A stretch of 64,000 nucleotides of DNA, taken from the NCBI RefSeq assembly GCF_003967175.1, contig NZ_AP018553.1, positions 1,599,982 to 1,663,981 on the forward strand, read 5' to 3'. This DNA is from Sulfodiicoccus acidiphilus (GTDB taxonomy: Archaea; Thermoproteota; Thermoprotei_A; Sulfolobales; Sulfolobaceae). The notes below the pieces were generated by a model. It searched no databases, had not been told where the DNA came from, and saw only the letters and a list, made by a program, of their open reading frames with translations. How positions within the stretch are numbered: position 1 is the stretch's first letter; the number at the start of each line of letters is the position of its first letter. Position numbers and translations under genes: made by a program. Positions 43,335 to 53,633 of the stretch are shown here, piece after piece.

Positions 43335-46190
43335 ATGCTCTGCTCTTCCTCTGACCTGTTGTCCTCCCTCGGAGTCGCCTTCCAAGAGTCGGTGGAGAAT
43401 CCCGTCCCTCCCTCGCTCACCGACATCAAGTTCAAGGACGTGTTTCCCACCCTGTGCTCCAGGGCAGTGTCGTTCTGCGACAAGACCCTCTACCAACACC
43501 AGCTGGACGTGATCAGGTTACTCTCGTCTGGAAGGAGTGTGGCCCTGACCGCCGAGACCGGAGGTGGTAAGACGGAGGCCTGGCTGGGATACGCGATGGA
43601 AAGGCAGATCTCTCAGGACTTCAGGGCGCTCGCGGTTTACCCGACTAACGCCCTGTCCGGCGATCAGGTGGAGAGGATGTACAACTACTACACACAGGCC
43701 GGCTTCAACGTCTCCAAGACGGTCAGGGGGAAGGTGAAGGTGTTCGAGGGAGACCTGGTGAAGTACGACGGGGAGGTGGGTAAGTACGTGAGAGACCTGG
43801 GGAGGCCTAAGACCGTCCTCACGAACCCCGAAGTGTTGAAGAACGCCGTGGAGGGCCACCACAAGCTCTCTAAGTTCCTCTCTGGGCTCCGCCTGCTGGT
43901 GCTCGACGAGTTCGACTTCTACGGCAGCTTCAGGGCCACCTTCCTCCTTCACCTGGTGAGAAGGTTGAGGGACAGGTACGGCGTGAACCCGCAGGTCGTG
44001 GTGATGAGCGCCACGCTCTCCAACCCTTCCGTCGCGAGGCCCTTCGTCGAGTTGGAGCAAGTTGGAGGGAAGTCGTTCAGGCCCAGGAACGTCACCTACT
44101 TCCTTTTGGGTAGGGAGGAGGAGGTCAAGAGGATCTACTCTTCTTTGAAACTCGAGGTAAGTTACCAGGACTTCAGGAGGGATTTCTTCAAGTACGCCGC
44201 CGACCCCACTTACGCCAAGGCGTTCGCGGGTATATTCAGGGAGAACGGCGAACTGGCGGAACGGTTGCTCTCCGAGTACCTGAAATGCGACGAACTAACG
44301 ATCGCCTTCGCCAGGGGGATGAACGAGGCCAACAACTTAGTAGGGAGGCTGGGGGTAAAGGTGAAGTACGAGGGAAACGCTGTCGCAGTTCACCACTCGG
44401 GAGTGAGCAAGGAAAGTAGGCAGGCCGTGGAGGATGGTATGAGGTCTGGGAAAGTTAAGGTGGTGGTGACGGTCAAGACACTCCTCCAAGGAATCGACCT
44501 AGGAAACGTCACGAGGGTAGTTCACGTTGGTCTCCCCTACACGGTGAGGGAGTTCGTACAGAGGGAAGGGAGGAAGGGGCGGAGGTTAGAACTCCCCCAG
44601 GTGGAGAGCGTGGTGGTGCCCACCTCGTTGCAGGACGCCGTGCTCCTCTCGGAGTACTCCGAGAGCCTCAAGGAGTGGACGTCCCTAGGGCCCGAGGCCA
44701 TCGTGGTGAGTCCGGACAACGAGTACCTGAAGCTTTACGACGTGGTGATGGGCATAGACGACGACAGACGCTTCCTGGAGGAGGTGGGGGTGGACCCCGA
44801 CCACCTACCCAAGTTCAGGTTTTACGACAACTTCGCAACCACCGTTACCAGGTGGGTGCGGGATGGGAACGACTGCAGGGAGCTCGAGGACGTCACGAGG
44901 CGGGACCTAGTGGAGAGGTTCCAGGTCGGGTGCGTCGACCCCTTCAACGGAGCTGTCGTGCTCCAGAACGTATGGTCGAAGTCGGACCACAGGTGGACGG
45001 TGGTGGAGTCGACGGAGGTGATGCCCACGGACTGTCCGTTCCACGTGGAGCCTATACAGCAGCTAAAGGACGCCGATGGGAAGTACGTTCAGATATGTAA
45101 ACGGTGGAGAGAGGAGCCCAGGTTAGAGGAGGACGCGAAGAGGGGGAAACTCTGGTCCTCGGTCTCCTTAGATCTCCTCTTCAAGGGAGAGGGGGGATTC
45201 AAGATGGCCAAGGAGATAGCCAGGAAGGTGACGTGGTACGTGGAGTCGCGGGGGAGGATAACGTACCCGGACGGGGTGTCTACTTACGAAGTGGACAAGG
45301 TGGACCTCGATTACACCCCTCCTTATTGGCTCTCCTACGACTTCCCCACCTACGTTTACGCGTCTGAACTCGATCCGGCAGACTCTGACAAAGTGGAGGA
45401 GGGGATGAACTTCCTCCTCGCCGTGCTCAGGCTACGCTTCGGCCTCGACCTGAGGACCATAAACTTCGGCGTCTCGGGAGGGGGACTTCTGAAGGTCTGG
45501 GAGAGGGAGCCCGTCGGAGTGCTGAAGGCCCTCAGGGAGGGGAGGTCCGTGGAGCTGAGGGGGAGGGCCCTCAGCTGTAGGTCCCTGTTGGACGAGGTGA
45601 GGAACGTCCAGGACTCAAACCAGCTCAGAATGCTCCTCGAGTACCTAGATCCTTACACCTTCAGGAGGATGAACTTCAACGCGAGCAAGGCGGTGGCGGA
45701 GAGGTTCGTCCACTACGTGTGCGACACGGTCCCGTTCAAGGTCGAGGAGGTGGAACTCCTCGTGCCCAGGAACCCCAAGAGGAGGGCCGTGGTTCTCGAT
45801 TCGTTCCTCGGGCGGTACGCTGTGGTCAAGGAGGGGAAGGTGACCCTCTACCAGGACCGAATCGTGGCCTCTAAGGACGCACTGAAGGAGAGCATAGACC
45901 TCGACGGCGTCGTGGCGACATACGGCCACCAGGAGGTCGACCCCAAGTTCTCCTCTATGGTGGTGGACGTGGACAGAGAGGTGAACAAGTTGCTCGGAGG
46001 TCCGCTTAGCCTGGCCAAGGCCAGGGAACTCCTCACAGGAAGGAGGGACATTTTGGCGGAAGAGAACGATCTCTCCGCCTCGATCCAGGAGGGGAGGTCG
46101 GAGGAGGACAAGTTGATCGACCTGTTCAGGAAGAGGGCCGAGACCATCCAACTTCTCCTCAACTTAGTGGACTCCTTAGAGGGGACCTGA
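43335..46190 (+). CDS. SF2 DEAD/DEAH-box helicase, candidate type I-D Cas3'
   Basis: The protein has 951 residues. Motif Q-like YQHQLDVIRLLSSG near 55, Walker A TAETGGGKTEAW near 73, ALAVYPTNALSGDQ (motif Ia), LVLDEFDFYGS (motif II, near 190), MSATLSNPSV (motif III) and VQREGRKGRR (motif VI) form a complete helicase core. There is no HD nuclease domain. The size, and a Cas6 gene just upstream, resemble type I-D Cas3', whose HD domain is in a separate Cas10d; but no cas10d, csc1 or csc2 is visible. It could equally be a defence helicase outside CRISPR. C-terminal 450 residues are unlike any domain I recognise. Confidence 0.6.
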   Translation: MLCSSSDLLSSLGVAFQESVENPVPPSLTDIKFKDVFPTLCSRAVSFCDKTLYQHQLDVIRLLSSGRSVALTAETGGGKTEAWLGYAMERQISQDFRALAVYPTNALSGDQVERMYNYYTQAGFNVSKTVRGKVKVFEGDLVKYDGEVGKYVRDLGRPKTVLTNPEVLKNAVEGHHKLSKFLSGLRLLVLDEFDFYGSFRATFLLHLVRRLRDRYGVNPQVVVMSATLSNPSVARPFVELEQVGGKSFRPRNVTYFLLGREEEVKRIYSSLKLEVSYQDFRRDFFKYAADPTYAKAFAGIFRENGELAERLLSEYLKCDELTIAFARGMNEANNLVGRLGVKVKYEGNAVAVHHSGVSKESRQAVEDGMRSGKVKVVVTVKTLLQGIDLGNVTRVVHVGLPYTVREFVQREGRKGRRLELPQVESVVVPTSLQDAVLLSEYSESLKEWTSLGPEAIVVSPDNEYLKLYDVVMGIDDDRRFLEEVGVDPDHLPKFRFYDNFATTVTRWVRDGNDCRELEDVTRRDLVERFQVGCVDPFNGAVVLQNVWSKSDHRWTVVESTEVMPTDCPFHVEPIQQLKDADGKYVQICKRWREEPRLEEDAKRGKLWSSVSLDLLFKGEGGFKMAKEIARKVTWYVESRGRITYPDGVSTYEVDKVDLDYTPPYWLSYDFPTYVYASELDPADSDKVEEGMNFLLAVLRLRFGLDLRTINFGVSGGGLLKVWEREPVGVLKALREGRSVELRGRALSCRSLLDEVRNVQDSNQLRMLLEYLDPYTFRRMNFNASKAVAERFVHYVCDTVPFKVEEVELLVPRNPKRRAVVLDSFLGRYAVVKEGKVTLYQDRIVASKDALKESIDLDGVVATYGHQEVDPKFSSMVVDVDREVNKLLGGPLSLAKARELLTGRRDILAEENDLSASIQEGRSEEDKLIDLFRKRAETIQLLLNLVDSLEGT

Positions 46191-47269
46191 GTCGTTATAG
46201 GTCGTAGAGCAGCTGGAGCCCAACTCCGTCCAAGCCACCTCGGTAACGCCGAGGCGGTGGGAAACCCCGTGGAGTCCAACGTGGGGGAGCTACTTCTCTG
46301 AAAAGTCAGCCTTCGACGATTTCGGTTGAGTACGAGTTCATCGTTCGGTCTCAAACCTTCAGACGACGCTGAGATCCCAGGGAACCCAGGAGACCAACAC
46401 CTCAACAGACGCTCGGAGAATAGTTGAGGGCCGCGTCTACGCCTATCTCGGAAACAAACTAAGGTCCAAGGAAGGGGACGCGGGGGTCGATGAGAGTTGC
46501 GAAAGAGGGGTTTGAAGGGGTTGGAAAGTTTCCATTCACCGCCTATTCTCCCTTAGTACGAGTTCAAACGACGGTTCGCGGGAACTTCCGTAATACTCAA
46601 GGTCTGAATGAACGTAACCGAGATGAAGGAGGGGATCGACGTAACTCACCTCCACCCAAACCGTCGTGAGTCCCGAGGTGCCTCGGAGCCTGCGCAGTCC
46701 GCCTCCACCGTCGAGGGATGGACCTTTCGGCCAGGAAGCTCCCAGGGCTGGCTAACTCACTTCGACAGGGAAGTAGTACTTTACATTGGCCCAGCGTGTT
46801 GAAGGACGGTTGGCCCAGCGTGTTGAAGGACGGTCTGATTGGGAGTCGACACCTGGAGGGACGAGTCAAAGAACAAGACAAAGCGATAACGGACGTGGGC
46901 TCCGAGCTCGACGAGAAGTGAAAGGATCCATCGAGTCGCCGAGAGGACAGGGAACGACGAGGAAGGTTGTAATAACTGGTAGAGAGGGTCAGGAGGCCTT
47001 TCCCCTTCGTCATGGATCGTGAAGGAGAGCTACGCGGAGGGGAAGAGACCTCGGAGGGACTCTTGGGGTCACCTCACTAGGTTGTCGACCACCTTAGGAA
47101 GATCATCGATCTGAACGGTGGGAACCCTCCACGTCCACAGGGAACTGAGGTCGAGTGACCACCCCCCTCGGGAGGAACCTAGGTAATTGCGAGACAGTGG
47201 ACTGAAGCCCACTCCAGTAAGACATAAAATTCGATAAGACATAAAATTCGATAGGAGCGATCAACAGTT
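46191..47269. other. Gene-free stretch with a 24-bp and a 17-bp tandem duplication
   Basis: Bases 46786-46809 and 46810-46833 are identical 24-mers (TTGGCCCAGCGTGTTGAAGG then ACGG). Bases 47219-47235 and 47236-47252 are identical 17-mers that contain a TATA-like core (separate entry). No credible gene is found. Confidence 0.55.
47219..47252 (+). promoter_or_regulatory. Duplicated TATA-like element of the surface-protein gene
   Basis: Two perfect tandem copies of AAGACATAAAATTCGAT. The second carries ATAAAATT at 47241-47248, centred 26 bases before ATG 47270, the expected spacing for a leaderless promoter. The first copy (47224-47231) would give a transcript starting 17 bases upstream. Confidence 0.65.
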
Positions 47270-49557
47270 ATGAGTTCCCGGCCCCTCCCCGCACTCATCC
47301 TCCTGGTACTGGCGGCCTTCACAGTTCTCTCGATCGCGGCTAGTTCCCAGTCCGCCGCCGGGTTCGACGTTACTGCGATGGCCATGTACCCACAGGAAGT
47401 GAACGGAAGTTACCTCATCGCGGTCGGAGCGAAGGTCACCACCACCTTCCTGTTCATCTTCCAGAAGACCTGTTACTACCTGGACCTCTACAGCTACTCG
47501 GACGGTACTTTAACCCAGCTCTGGAACGTCTCGCTGAGCCACGAGGCCACGGCCGTCGCCCTCTCTCCTAATCTCGTGGCCGTGGGAGTCAGCTCCGGTA
47601 GCTCCATCTTCAGTTCGGGGAGTTCCAGCGTCGAGGTGTTTTCTACGTCGGGGAGCGGGATGTGGAGCGTGGAGTACTCTTACCCCACCGTCACGTCGCT
47701 CGCAATTTCCTCCGCCGACCAGGTGGCTGTGAGCGTAGGAGGGCCGTCCCCCGAGGGCGCCGTCTACGTTTACGACGAGTCGGGAGACCTGCTCTGGAAC
47801 TACTCGCCGTCGGGTTACTTCGGCGTCCACCAGCTCCTCTTCACTCCTGCGGGAGACCTTATAGTGGGCGCCGGGAACGGTTACGCCAACGGGGGGTGGG
47901 TGATCGACTTCTCCCAGACGGGGCGCGTGTTGTGGAACGTGTCTACCTACGACCCCACTTCCCTGGCCCTCGGGCCCAACGGGGTAGTTGTGGGGGCCTA
48001 CGTTTCCTACGCATTCGGGGGGGACAACTACGTCCTGGAGATAAGCGATGGGAGGCTGCTCTGGGTGAGGGACCTCGGACCCAACTCTCGAAACACCTCC
48101 CTAATATGGGTCTCCGACTCCCCCAACTCAGCCCTCTCGGCGGTGGCTGGAAACTACGGACTCCACTTCGTCACGGGCGACGGGGTTTACGTGCTCAACT
48201 ACTCCCTCCCCTTCGGTGACTCGGAAGTGGCCCAGTCCTCCAACGGTTCAGTCGTAGCAGTGGCCGAACTGGGCGGATCCCAACTCCTGGTCTTCGACTA
48301 CGGCGAGGAGATCGGGTCCTACAGTGTGGGACAGATCAGATCCCTGGCAGTGAACTCCCAGGGGAACCTGATCGTGGTGGGAACGTCCAACGGGTTGCAA
48401 GCAATACAAGTCACTCCCTCCCCATCGCGACGTTCACGGTCGTGTCGCAATTGCCGTCCTTCTACGTCGGGGACGTGGTCGCTTTCTCCAACTCCACCTA
48501 CCACCTCCCCGCCCCAGTGACCTTGAAGCTCCCCACCAACTCGACACGGGGAAGCGTGAGGTACCTGCTAGACTCGCTGCAGGTGTTGGGCTCAGGGTCG
48601 GGACTCGACCTCGGACCAGGGATATACTTGGTGAGGGCCAACTACACCCTCCAGTTCCTGGTCGAGGTCGTCTACCCGCAAACTACCTCCAGCGGTTGGT
48701 ACTTCTCGGGCTCGCTGATAACGTTTCCCTCCCTGATCCAGGTGAACTCCACGGTGAGGTACTCCCTAATCGGACGGTCCACCTTCACCGTCACAGGGCC
48801 CGCGAACGTCACTCCCGACTACGTGAAGCAGTACCTTGTGACCCTCTCCCTCCCCAACGGGACCCTCTCGTCGTGGATCGACCAGGACGCTGTGGCGACT
48901 ATCCCGGCCCTGATCCAGGTGAACTCCACGGTGAGGTACTCGCTAGTGGGGCCCTCGACCTTCATTGTGACCGTGCCGGCCGAGCTCACTCCCGACTACG
49001 TGAAGCAGTACCTTGTGACCCTCTCCCTCCCCAACGGGACCCTCTCGTCGTGGATCGACCAGGACGCTGTGGCGACTATCCCGGCCCTGATCCAGGTGAA
49101 CTCCACGGTGAGGTACTCCCTAATCGGACGGTCCACCTTCACCGTCACAGGGCCCGCGAACGTCACTCCCGACTACGTGAAGCAGTACCTGGTCGTAATA
49201 GACGGTAACTCGTCTTGGATGGACCAGGGATCTACCGTGAGGCTCTACCGGGAGGTCGGCTTCCCGTTCAACGTCAAATGGGTCGGGACCTACAACGTGA
49301 GCAACGGTCGGGTGGTGAACGTGAACGGTCCGATCGTGGAGAAGGCGGTGCGAGTCCTGAGCTTGGTCTCCCTTGCAGAGGTCGTAGTGCCCGTTGGAGG
49401 GGCGGGAGGGTTGGCCTACGCTCTGAGGAGGAGGACGAGGTCCGCGAGGACTTTCGTCGGGAAAGGGGAACTCGTCTTGGTGAACGGTGTTGTGGCGGTG
49501 GTCGTCGAAGTGAGGAGGGAGGACGGGAGGAACGTGTACTACGTCGACTTCGGGTAG
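47270..49557 (+). pseudogene. Large surface protein: beta-propeller, repeats and C-terminal membrane helix (single frameshift)
   Basis: Two frames together encode about 762 residues. The N-terminus is a Sec signal peptide (RPLPALILLVLAAFTVLSIA). A propeller-like region with repeated LxVGxxxG and DGxLLW strands continues to about residue 385. After the frame break at the C4 run 48420-48423 (one added C gives VTPSPIATFTVVSQLP) come three copies of a 59-residue repeat with VNSTVRYSLIG and TPDYVKQYLV. Near the end a transmembrane helix (VSLAEVVVPVGGAGGLAYAL) precedes a basic RRRTRSAR tail. It is likely a membrane-anchored S-layer-associated or adhesion-like protein. A frameshift or homopolymer error splits it. 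Confidence 0.7.
48735..49190 (+). repeat. 177-bp coding direct repeats (about 2.6 copies)
   Basis: The block beginning GATCCAGGTGAACTCCACGG occurs at 48735, 48912 and 49089, exactly 177 bases apart. Copies one and three are almost identical at the nucleotide level; the middle copy diverges in one stretch (GPSTFIVTVPAELTPDYVK). Such recent uniformity implies gene conversion or recent duplication. Confidence 0.9.
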
Positions 49558-50558
49558 TGCAGTTTAAACTCGAGGTCTGGACGGAACCAGAGGCAGGGGA
49601 GGCAGTTGGTCGTACCGCAGGGTCCAAACTCGAGGTCTGGACGGGGGCTTCCGCTGTTGAGTGGAACGCGGCAGAGAGCAATGGAAAGGACTTCGTCCTC
49701 GGAGAGTTGACGCCTCGAAGTGCGAATCACTCCACACTTCTCCCTTCCGTCAAGGATCCACGGCCTGGTCTATGGGTCGACCTCTCAGGGGGAAAGCCTG
49801 GAGCGCTGGGAGGGGAGGTACCTGGGAATTCCCACCGATGACCGGTTCAGGTGAATGATTTCCACCTCCACCCTAGAGTTGATTGTCCTTGGGCCAATTG
49901 CGAAGGACGAGCGAGATCGGGATCCTTACCAACGTTTCGCCCGAGCGTTCAACGTCGAGTTCTCAACTTCCCTCCTCAGCCTACTTCGTCTTAGTGCGGT
50001 CTCACATCCCTAGAGCCCCCACTCGCCTGGCCTCACGGAAGCCTGTTAGTTGTCCTCACACAGTGCGAACTCCACGTTCATCGCCGGAGGGAAGAGCCCG
50101 ACATCCTTCAATTGTCCTCACCGGCGTTCCGTTCTAGATTCTGAACGGAGTACCGAGGTTCTAAAGCGTGGCCTCCGAGACGTCTTCCTCAGTTCCGGTT
50201 GGACGTCAACGAGGAGATCACCACGTCTGAAATCCTCTATGGTACTTCGCACTGGAGTGTGCGGCGTCGATCTCCACATCGTCTGAACTCGCCAGAGGTT
50301 CTCTTCGGAGCGTTTCGGGGTTCACTCGGGTCAGCTTGGAACTCGTTCACCTCGTCGAGTTTCGCGGGCGAGTCGCTCGTTTCGTACAGTGAAGAGTTAA
50401 CTCTTTCAGGTGAACTCGGTGAAATCGTCTGCGTGCGTCCCGCCCAACTGTTTCCTCATTGCGAAACCGCAACGATCTCCCCTTTGTCGTCCTCTTAATT
50501 TTTCGAGGAGTCGAGAAAGCCTTCCTGGGGGTTAGTTTAGGGGCGAACTGACATATTT
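49558..50558. other. Gene-free stretch with a 19-bp direct repeat
   Basis: AAACTCGAGGTCTGGACGG occurs at 49566-49584 and again at 49626-49644, 60 bases apart. The remainder has no credible frame, no motif and only stop-interrupted GC-rich sequence. Confidence 0.5.
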
Positions 50559-51158
50559 TCACCTCATTACCTTAGGTAAGTACAGTAGTCCCTCCCCGAC
50601 CCTCACGAACTCTATCGTCCCTATCCTGTAGGCGTGACCGTTCACGATCACCACGATCCATAAGACGGGGGTTTCGGAAGGATCGAAGGTTTGTTCCATT
50701 ACGACCCAGTCACCGTTGGGGGTGGACACCGCATCGAAGCTAGCCCTAAACGTCTGGTTCCCGGCGTAGACTGTGGAGTTCAAAAACGTCACGACATAGG
50801 TCCGAGAGGACCAGCCGCTGTACACCGCGGGCGGCACGTGGCCGGGCGAGAAGGACGATGGAAGGTAAGTACAGGGGTTAGCTCCGAGGGGAACCTCCCC
50901 TGCCGCGAGGAATACCCTCCCCGAATAATGGGGTATCGTAACTTTGACGGAGTACCGCAGGCCGAGCGACGTCCCACTGATGTCGTTGGTGTGAACGTCA
51001 CTAACGTTGTATACGCACACGTGAGGTGTCGTGACGCTCGCGGTGAAAGTGTTTGCCATCTCCTCGACGGTAGGTGAGGACAACGACGGGACGCTGGCCC
51101 AAACCAGGTAAACCGCGGCGAGTGTGAGGAGAGCGAGATATGTCGACTTACGGGTCAC
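50559..51158 (-). CDS. Secreted protein with N-terminal signal peptide (unknown function)
   Basis: The protein has 199 residues. MTRKSTYLALLTLAAVYLVW is a Sec-type signal peptide. The mature part is beta-rich, with Asn-x-Ser/Thr sequons (YNVSDVHTND, FLNSTVYAGNQTF) that suggest N-glycosylation on the outer surface, and two cysteines (TPHVCVYN and NPCTYLPS) about 45 residues apart that could form a disulphide. I do not recognise the family. It lies alone on the minus strand. Confidence 0.7.
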   Translation of the reverse strand: MTRKSTYLALLTLAAVYLVWASVPSLSSPTVEEMANTFTASVTTPHVCVYNVSDVHTNDISGTSLGLRYSVKVTIPHYSGRVFLAAGEVPLGANPCTYLPSSFSPGHVPPAVYSGWSSRTYVVTFLNSTVYAGNQTFRASFDAVSTPNGDWVVMEQTFDPSETPVLWIVVIVNGHAYRIGTIEFVRVGEGLLYLPKVMR

Positions 51159-52007
51159 GGCCTTTCACCGTCCCTCCCAACTGAAGGGGGTACGGAATCG
51201 CGCTGTAGAAGTTTTGGCCGCTGGGTCCACCACGTTGTAAGAAGGGTCGAGGTAAACTGAGTCCCGACCGTACTGCCGACCTTCCCCTCTTTGGGCCGAA
51301 GGGTAGAGGGATCGTTCTCGGGTTCCTTTCGTGGGCCAGCTACGACGCCCGTCCGCCAGTCCTCTACGTGATTTGGAACCTCTCCGACTTCACTCGTCAC
51401 GGCCTGCACCACCACGTCGGAGTACTTTCTAACTCCGAACGATCGACGAACCTTCTTGGCGGTCCGTGTAGGGTTCCCCTGGACGATACGAGGCGTCCCA
51501 AGCGTTCCACCACCGATCTGCTACGTATCCCTACAATCCTTTCCGACGCGGTGTACGCTCGTCCTCGTCAACCCACTCAGTGGGGCTTTCCCTCGGCCAC
51601 GCGAGCGGACAGTACCCTCCTACCGTCGGTCGTATCTCAATGGCAGGAGCTTCCGTGGCCTCCTTTAAGCGAACTCTCCGTGGTCTGTGGGAACTGCGGT
51701 CTGAAGCGACATTTCCACCGTTCGGAAGCCCTCAGGTGCGGCCTGTTTAGGGCACAGGGACCGGAGGAGGTCGCGAGAGGGGAAACCTGGACCCGAGGGC
51801 GGCCCCCGTTCCGACGTCGATCTGGGGGCGACCTCCGTACTTGGGGTACGTCAGGAGTCGGGTCTGGAGACCTCTCGGGAGGGGGACGTCGTGTCCCCGT
51901 GTAGAAGTCCAGGGCTCCTCCGTCGACCTGGGAAGGGGATTCCCCGTGGCCAGTTCAGGTCGCCCCGCACCAGAACGTTTTTATTTTAACCCGTGCAGGG
52001 GAGCATC
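51159..52007. other. Gene-free stretch before the binding-protein gene
   Basis: No credible frame. The right end carries the TATA-like TTTTTATTTTAAC at 51977-51989, about 25 bases before ATG 52008. The remaining frames are short and uninformative. Confidence 0.45.
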
Positions 52008-52709
52008 ATGTTGGACCTCACGCTGGAGGGCTTCGATTTGCTCCAGGACTTGTACGGTAAGCTATCCGGAGTGAAGTTCTTCGCCGCCGGGAACCAGTGG
52101 TTCGTCCTAGAGGAGCTCGTTCCAAGCATGGGAGACGTCTTCGTCGAGACCCTGCCTCCGGGAGCGATCGTGAGGCAGATCGCGGGGGACGTGGTTAAGA
52201 TAGGCAACCTGTCGATAGACGTCAGGCCCGACGTGGTGTCGCTCCCGCCCTCCATGATGCGGCAGGTGGCGGACCTCGTGAAGGACCCCGTGGAGTACGT
52301 GGAGAACGAGGTCGTGGTCGCCACCAGGTTCAGGATGAAGGACATGTGCGACCTCGCTGGAATGAGGGTCGCCTTGCCCAACCCCGAGATCGAGGGTATA
52401 GGGGAGGTGTTCAGGAGCGCATACGAGGAGGAGTGCGGAGACTACTCCACTTTGAGGGAGAGGAGCTACGTGACAAAGGTGCATCACAGGGAGACCCCGG
52501 CCCTAATGAGGAGGGGACTGGTGGACGCGGGGGTGGTTTGGATGACCGAGGCCGTGAAGTGGGGACTCGAGAGCGTCCCCACCGGAAGGAAGGGGAGATT
52601 GTCCGTGGCCGTCACCAAGTTCGGGAACGGGGGCGAAAGGGTGAAGGACTTCCTCCTCTCTCAGGGCAGGGCCGTTTACGAGAAGTACGGCTTCAAGTGG
52701 TTGGGGTGA
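52008..52709 (+). CDS. Periplasmic-binding-protein-like (ModA/SBP type 2 fold) protein without signal peptide
   Basis: The start ATG 52008 is preferred over GTG 51993 because it lies 25 bases after a TATA-like element. The protein has about 233 residues. Its blocks (LSGVKFFAAGNQWFVLEELV, NLSIDVRPDVVSLPPSMMRQ, RVALPNPEIEGIGEVFRSAY) fit a type-2 solute-binding fold related to molybdate-binding proteins. There is no signal peptide, so it would act in the cytoplasm, for example as a sensor or carrier. Its stop overlaps the GTG of a DsrE-family gene (GTGA), implying a common transcript. Confidence 0.7.
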   Translation: MLDLTLEGFDLLQDLYGKLSGVKFFAAGNQWFVLEELVPSMGDVFVETLPPGAIVRQIAGDVVKIGNLSIDVRPDVVSLPPSMMRQVADLVKDPVEYVENEVVVATRFRMKDMCDLAGMRVALPNPEIEGIGEVFRSAYEEECGDYSTLRERSYVTKVHHRETPALMRRGLVDAGVVWMTEAVKWGLESVPTGRKGRLSVAVTKFGNGGERVKDFLLSQGRAVYEKYGFKWLG

Positions 52710-53044
52710 GAGCCTTGCCGGATCCCGAGGGAGGGCGCGCTTTGAAGGTGGTGGTACAGGTAGCCAACGACCCGGAGAAGGGGGTGAATTCGGTGATCAA
52801 CTTGCTGAGGGAAATGGACGTGGGGGAGGTCGAGGTGGTCTTCCACCAGGACGCGATCAACGCGGTGCTAGACCCCTCCCTGGTGGGTAGGCTCCACCCA
52901 GCCAAGGTGGTGGCGTGCAGGAACTCCCTGAGGGCCAGGGGAATAGACGAGTCGACACTCCCTCGTGGGACCGTGGTAGTCGACGCCGGGGTGGCCGAGA
53001 TAGTGAGGAGGCAGGCCGAGGGGTGGATCTACTTGAGGGTCTGA
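52706..53044 (+). CDS. DsrE-family protein
   Basis: The protein has 112 residues. It opens as a Rossmann-like alpha/beta protein (KVVVQVANDPEKGVNSVINL, VVFHQDAINAVLDPS) and has the DsrE pattern VVACRNSLRARGIDES, with the cysteine at residue 67 in the usual active-site strand. DsrE proteins carry sulphur during sulphur oxidation. The gene overlaps the upstream binding-protein gene by four bases. The conserved pair suggests a handling step for sulphur or a metal-sulphur compound, which is inference. Confidence 0.8.
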   Translation: MRALPDPEGGRALKVVVQVANDPEKGVNSVINLLREMDVGEVEVVFHQDAINAVLDPSLVGRLHPAKVVACRNSLRARGIDESTLPRGTVVVDAGVAEIVRRQAEGWIYLRV

Positions 53045-53633
53045 GGAGCGTTAGACCGCCTCCGCCGGTAGACTCGCACCTCCACCGAGTACCCTTCAAG
53101 TTACCCTTCCACCCCCTTAAGGACACACGTCCTTCCAGGGGACCTCGGCCGACGAAACGCCTCGACGTCCTTCGAAAGCGGATCGAGGGGCTCTTCCCTC
53201 CCCTCGACGGTCGGCCTCGATTTCCTCCCTTCGGCCTTCTACGAAACTTCGTCCACGACGAGGTTGAAACCCATTGAACCGCCATCGAACGCCAGAGTCT
53301 CTCCCATGGGGAGGCCTAACGGTTTCCTCTCCGGGCCCCCTAACCGGAGGTCCCCCACTAGGTGAATTTTCCGTCTCTCCGCTGTCCCGAAAAAGCCCCT
53401 CGAGGGGGGCCGAGATCGACGGTCCCGAATCGTGCAACGCGTCGATCGCCAGCCTCCGCTACCAATAGACGAGGTCGCGGAGGAACCGATCGTGCTCCCG
53501 GACGTCTTTCTGGACCCGTTACGCCCGACTAGAGCGAGAGGAAGAACCAGCTACGCGTGAGGAAACCTCAAACTAATTTGCGCAGACCTGACGTCCGAAA
53601 TACTTATAAGTAAGTTATTAAGTAGGTAATATT
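53045..53633. other. Gene-free stretch before the methyltransferase
   Basis: GC-rich sequence with no credible reading frame. The last 35 bases are AT-rich, with a perfect palindrome ACTTATAAGT (53602-53611). Confidence 0.45.
53602..53611. promoter_or_regulatory. Palindromic TATA-like element of the methyltransferase gene
   Basis: ACTTATAAGT is a perfect 10-bp palindrome centred about 27 bases before GTG 53634, and is followed by the related TAAGTAAGTTATTAAGTAGG. It is the TATA element, with possible use as a binding site for a dimeric regulator. Confidence 0.5.
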
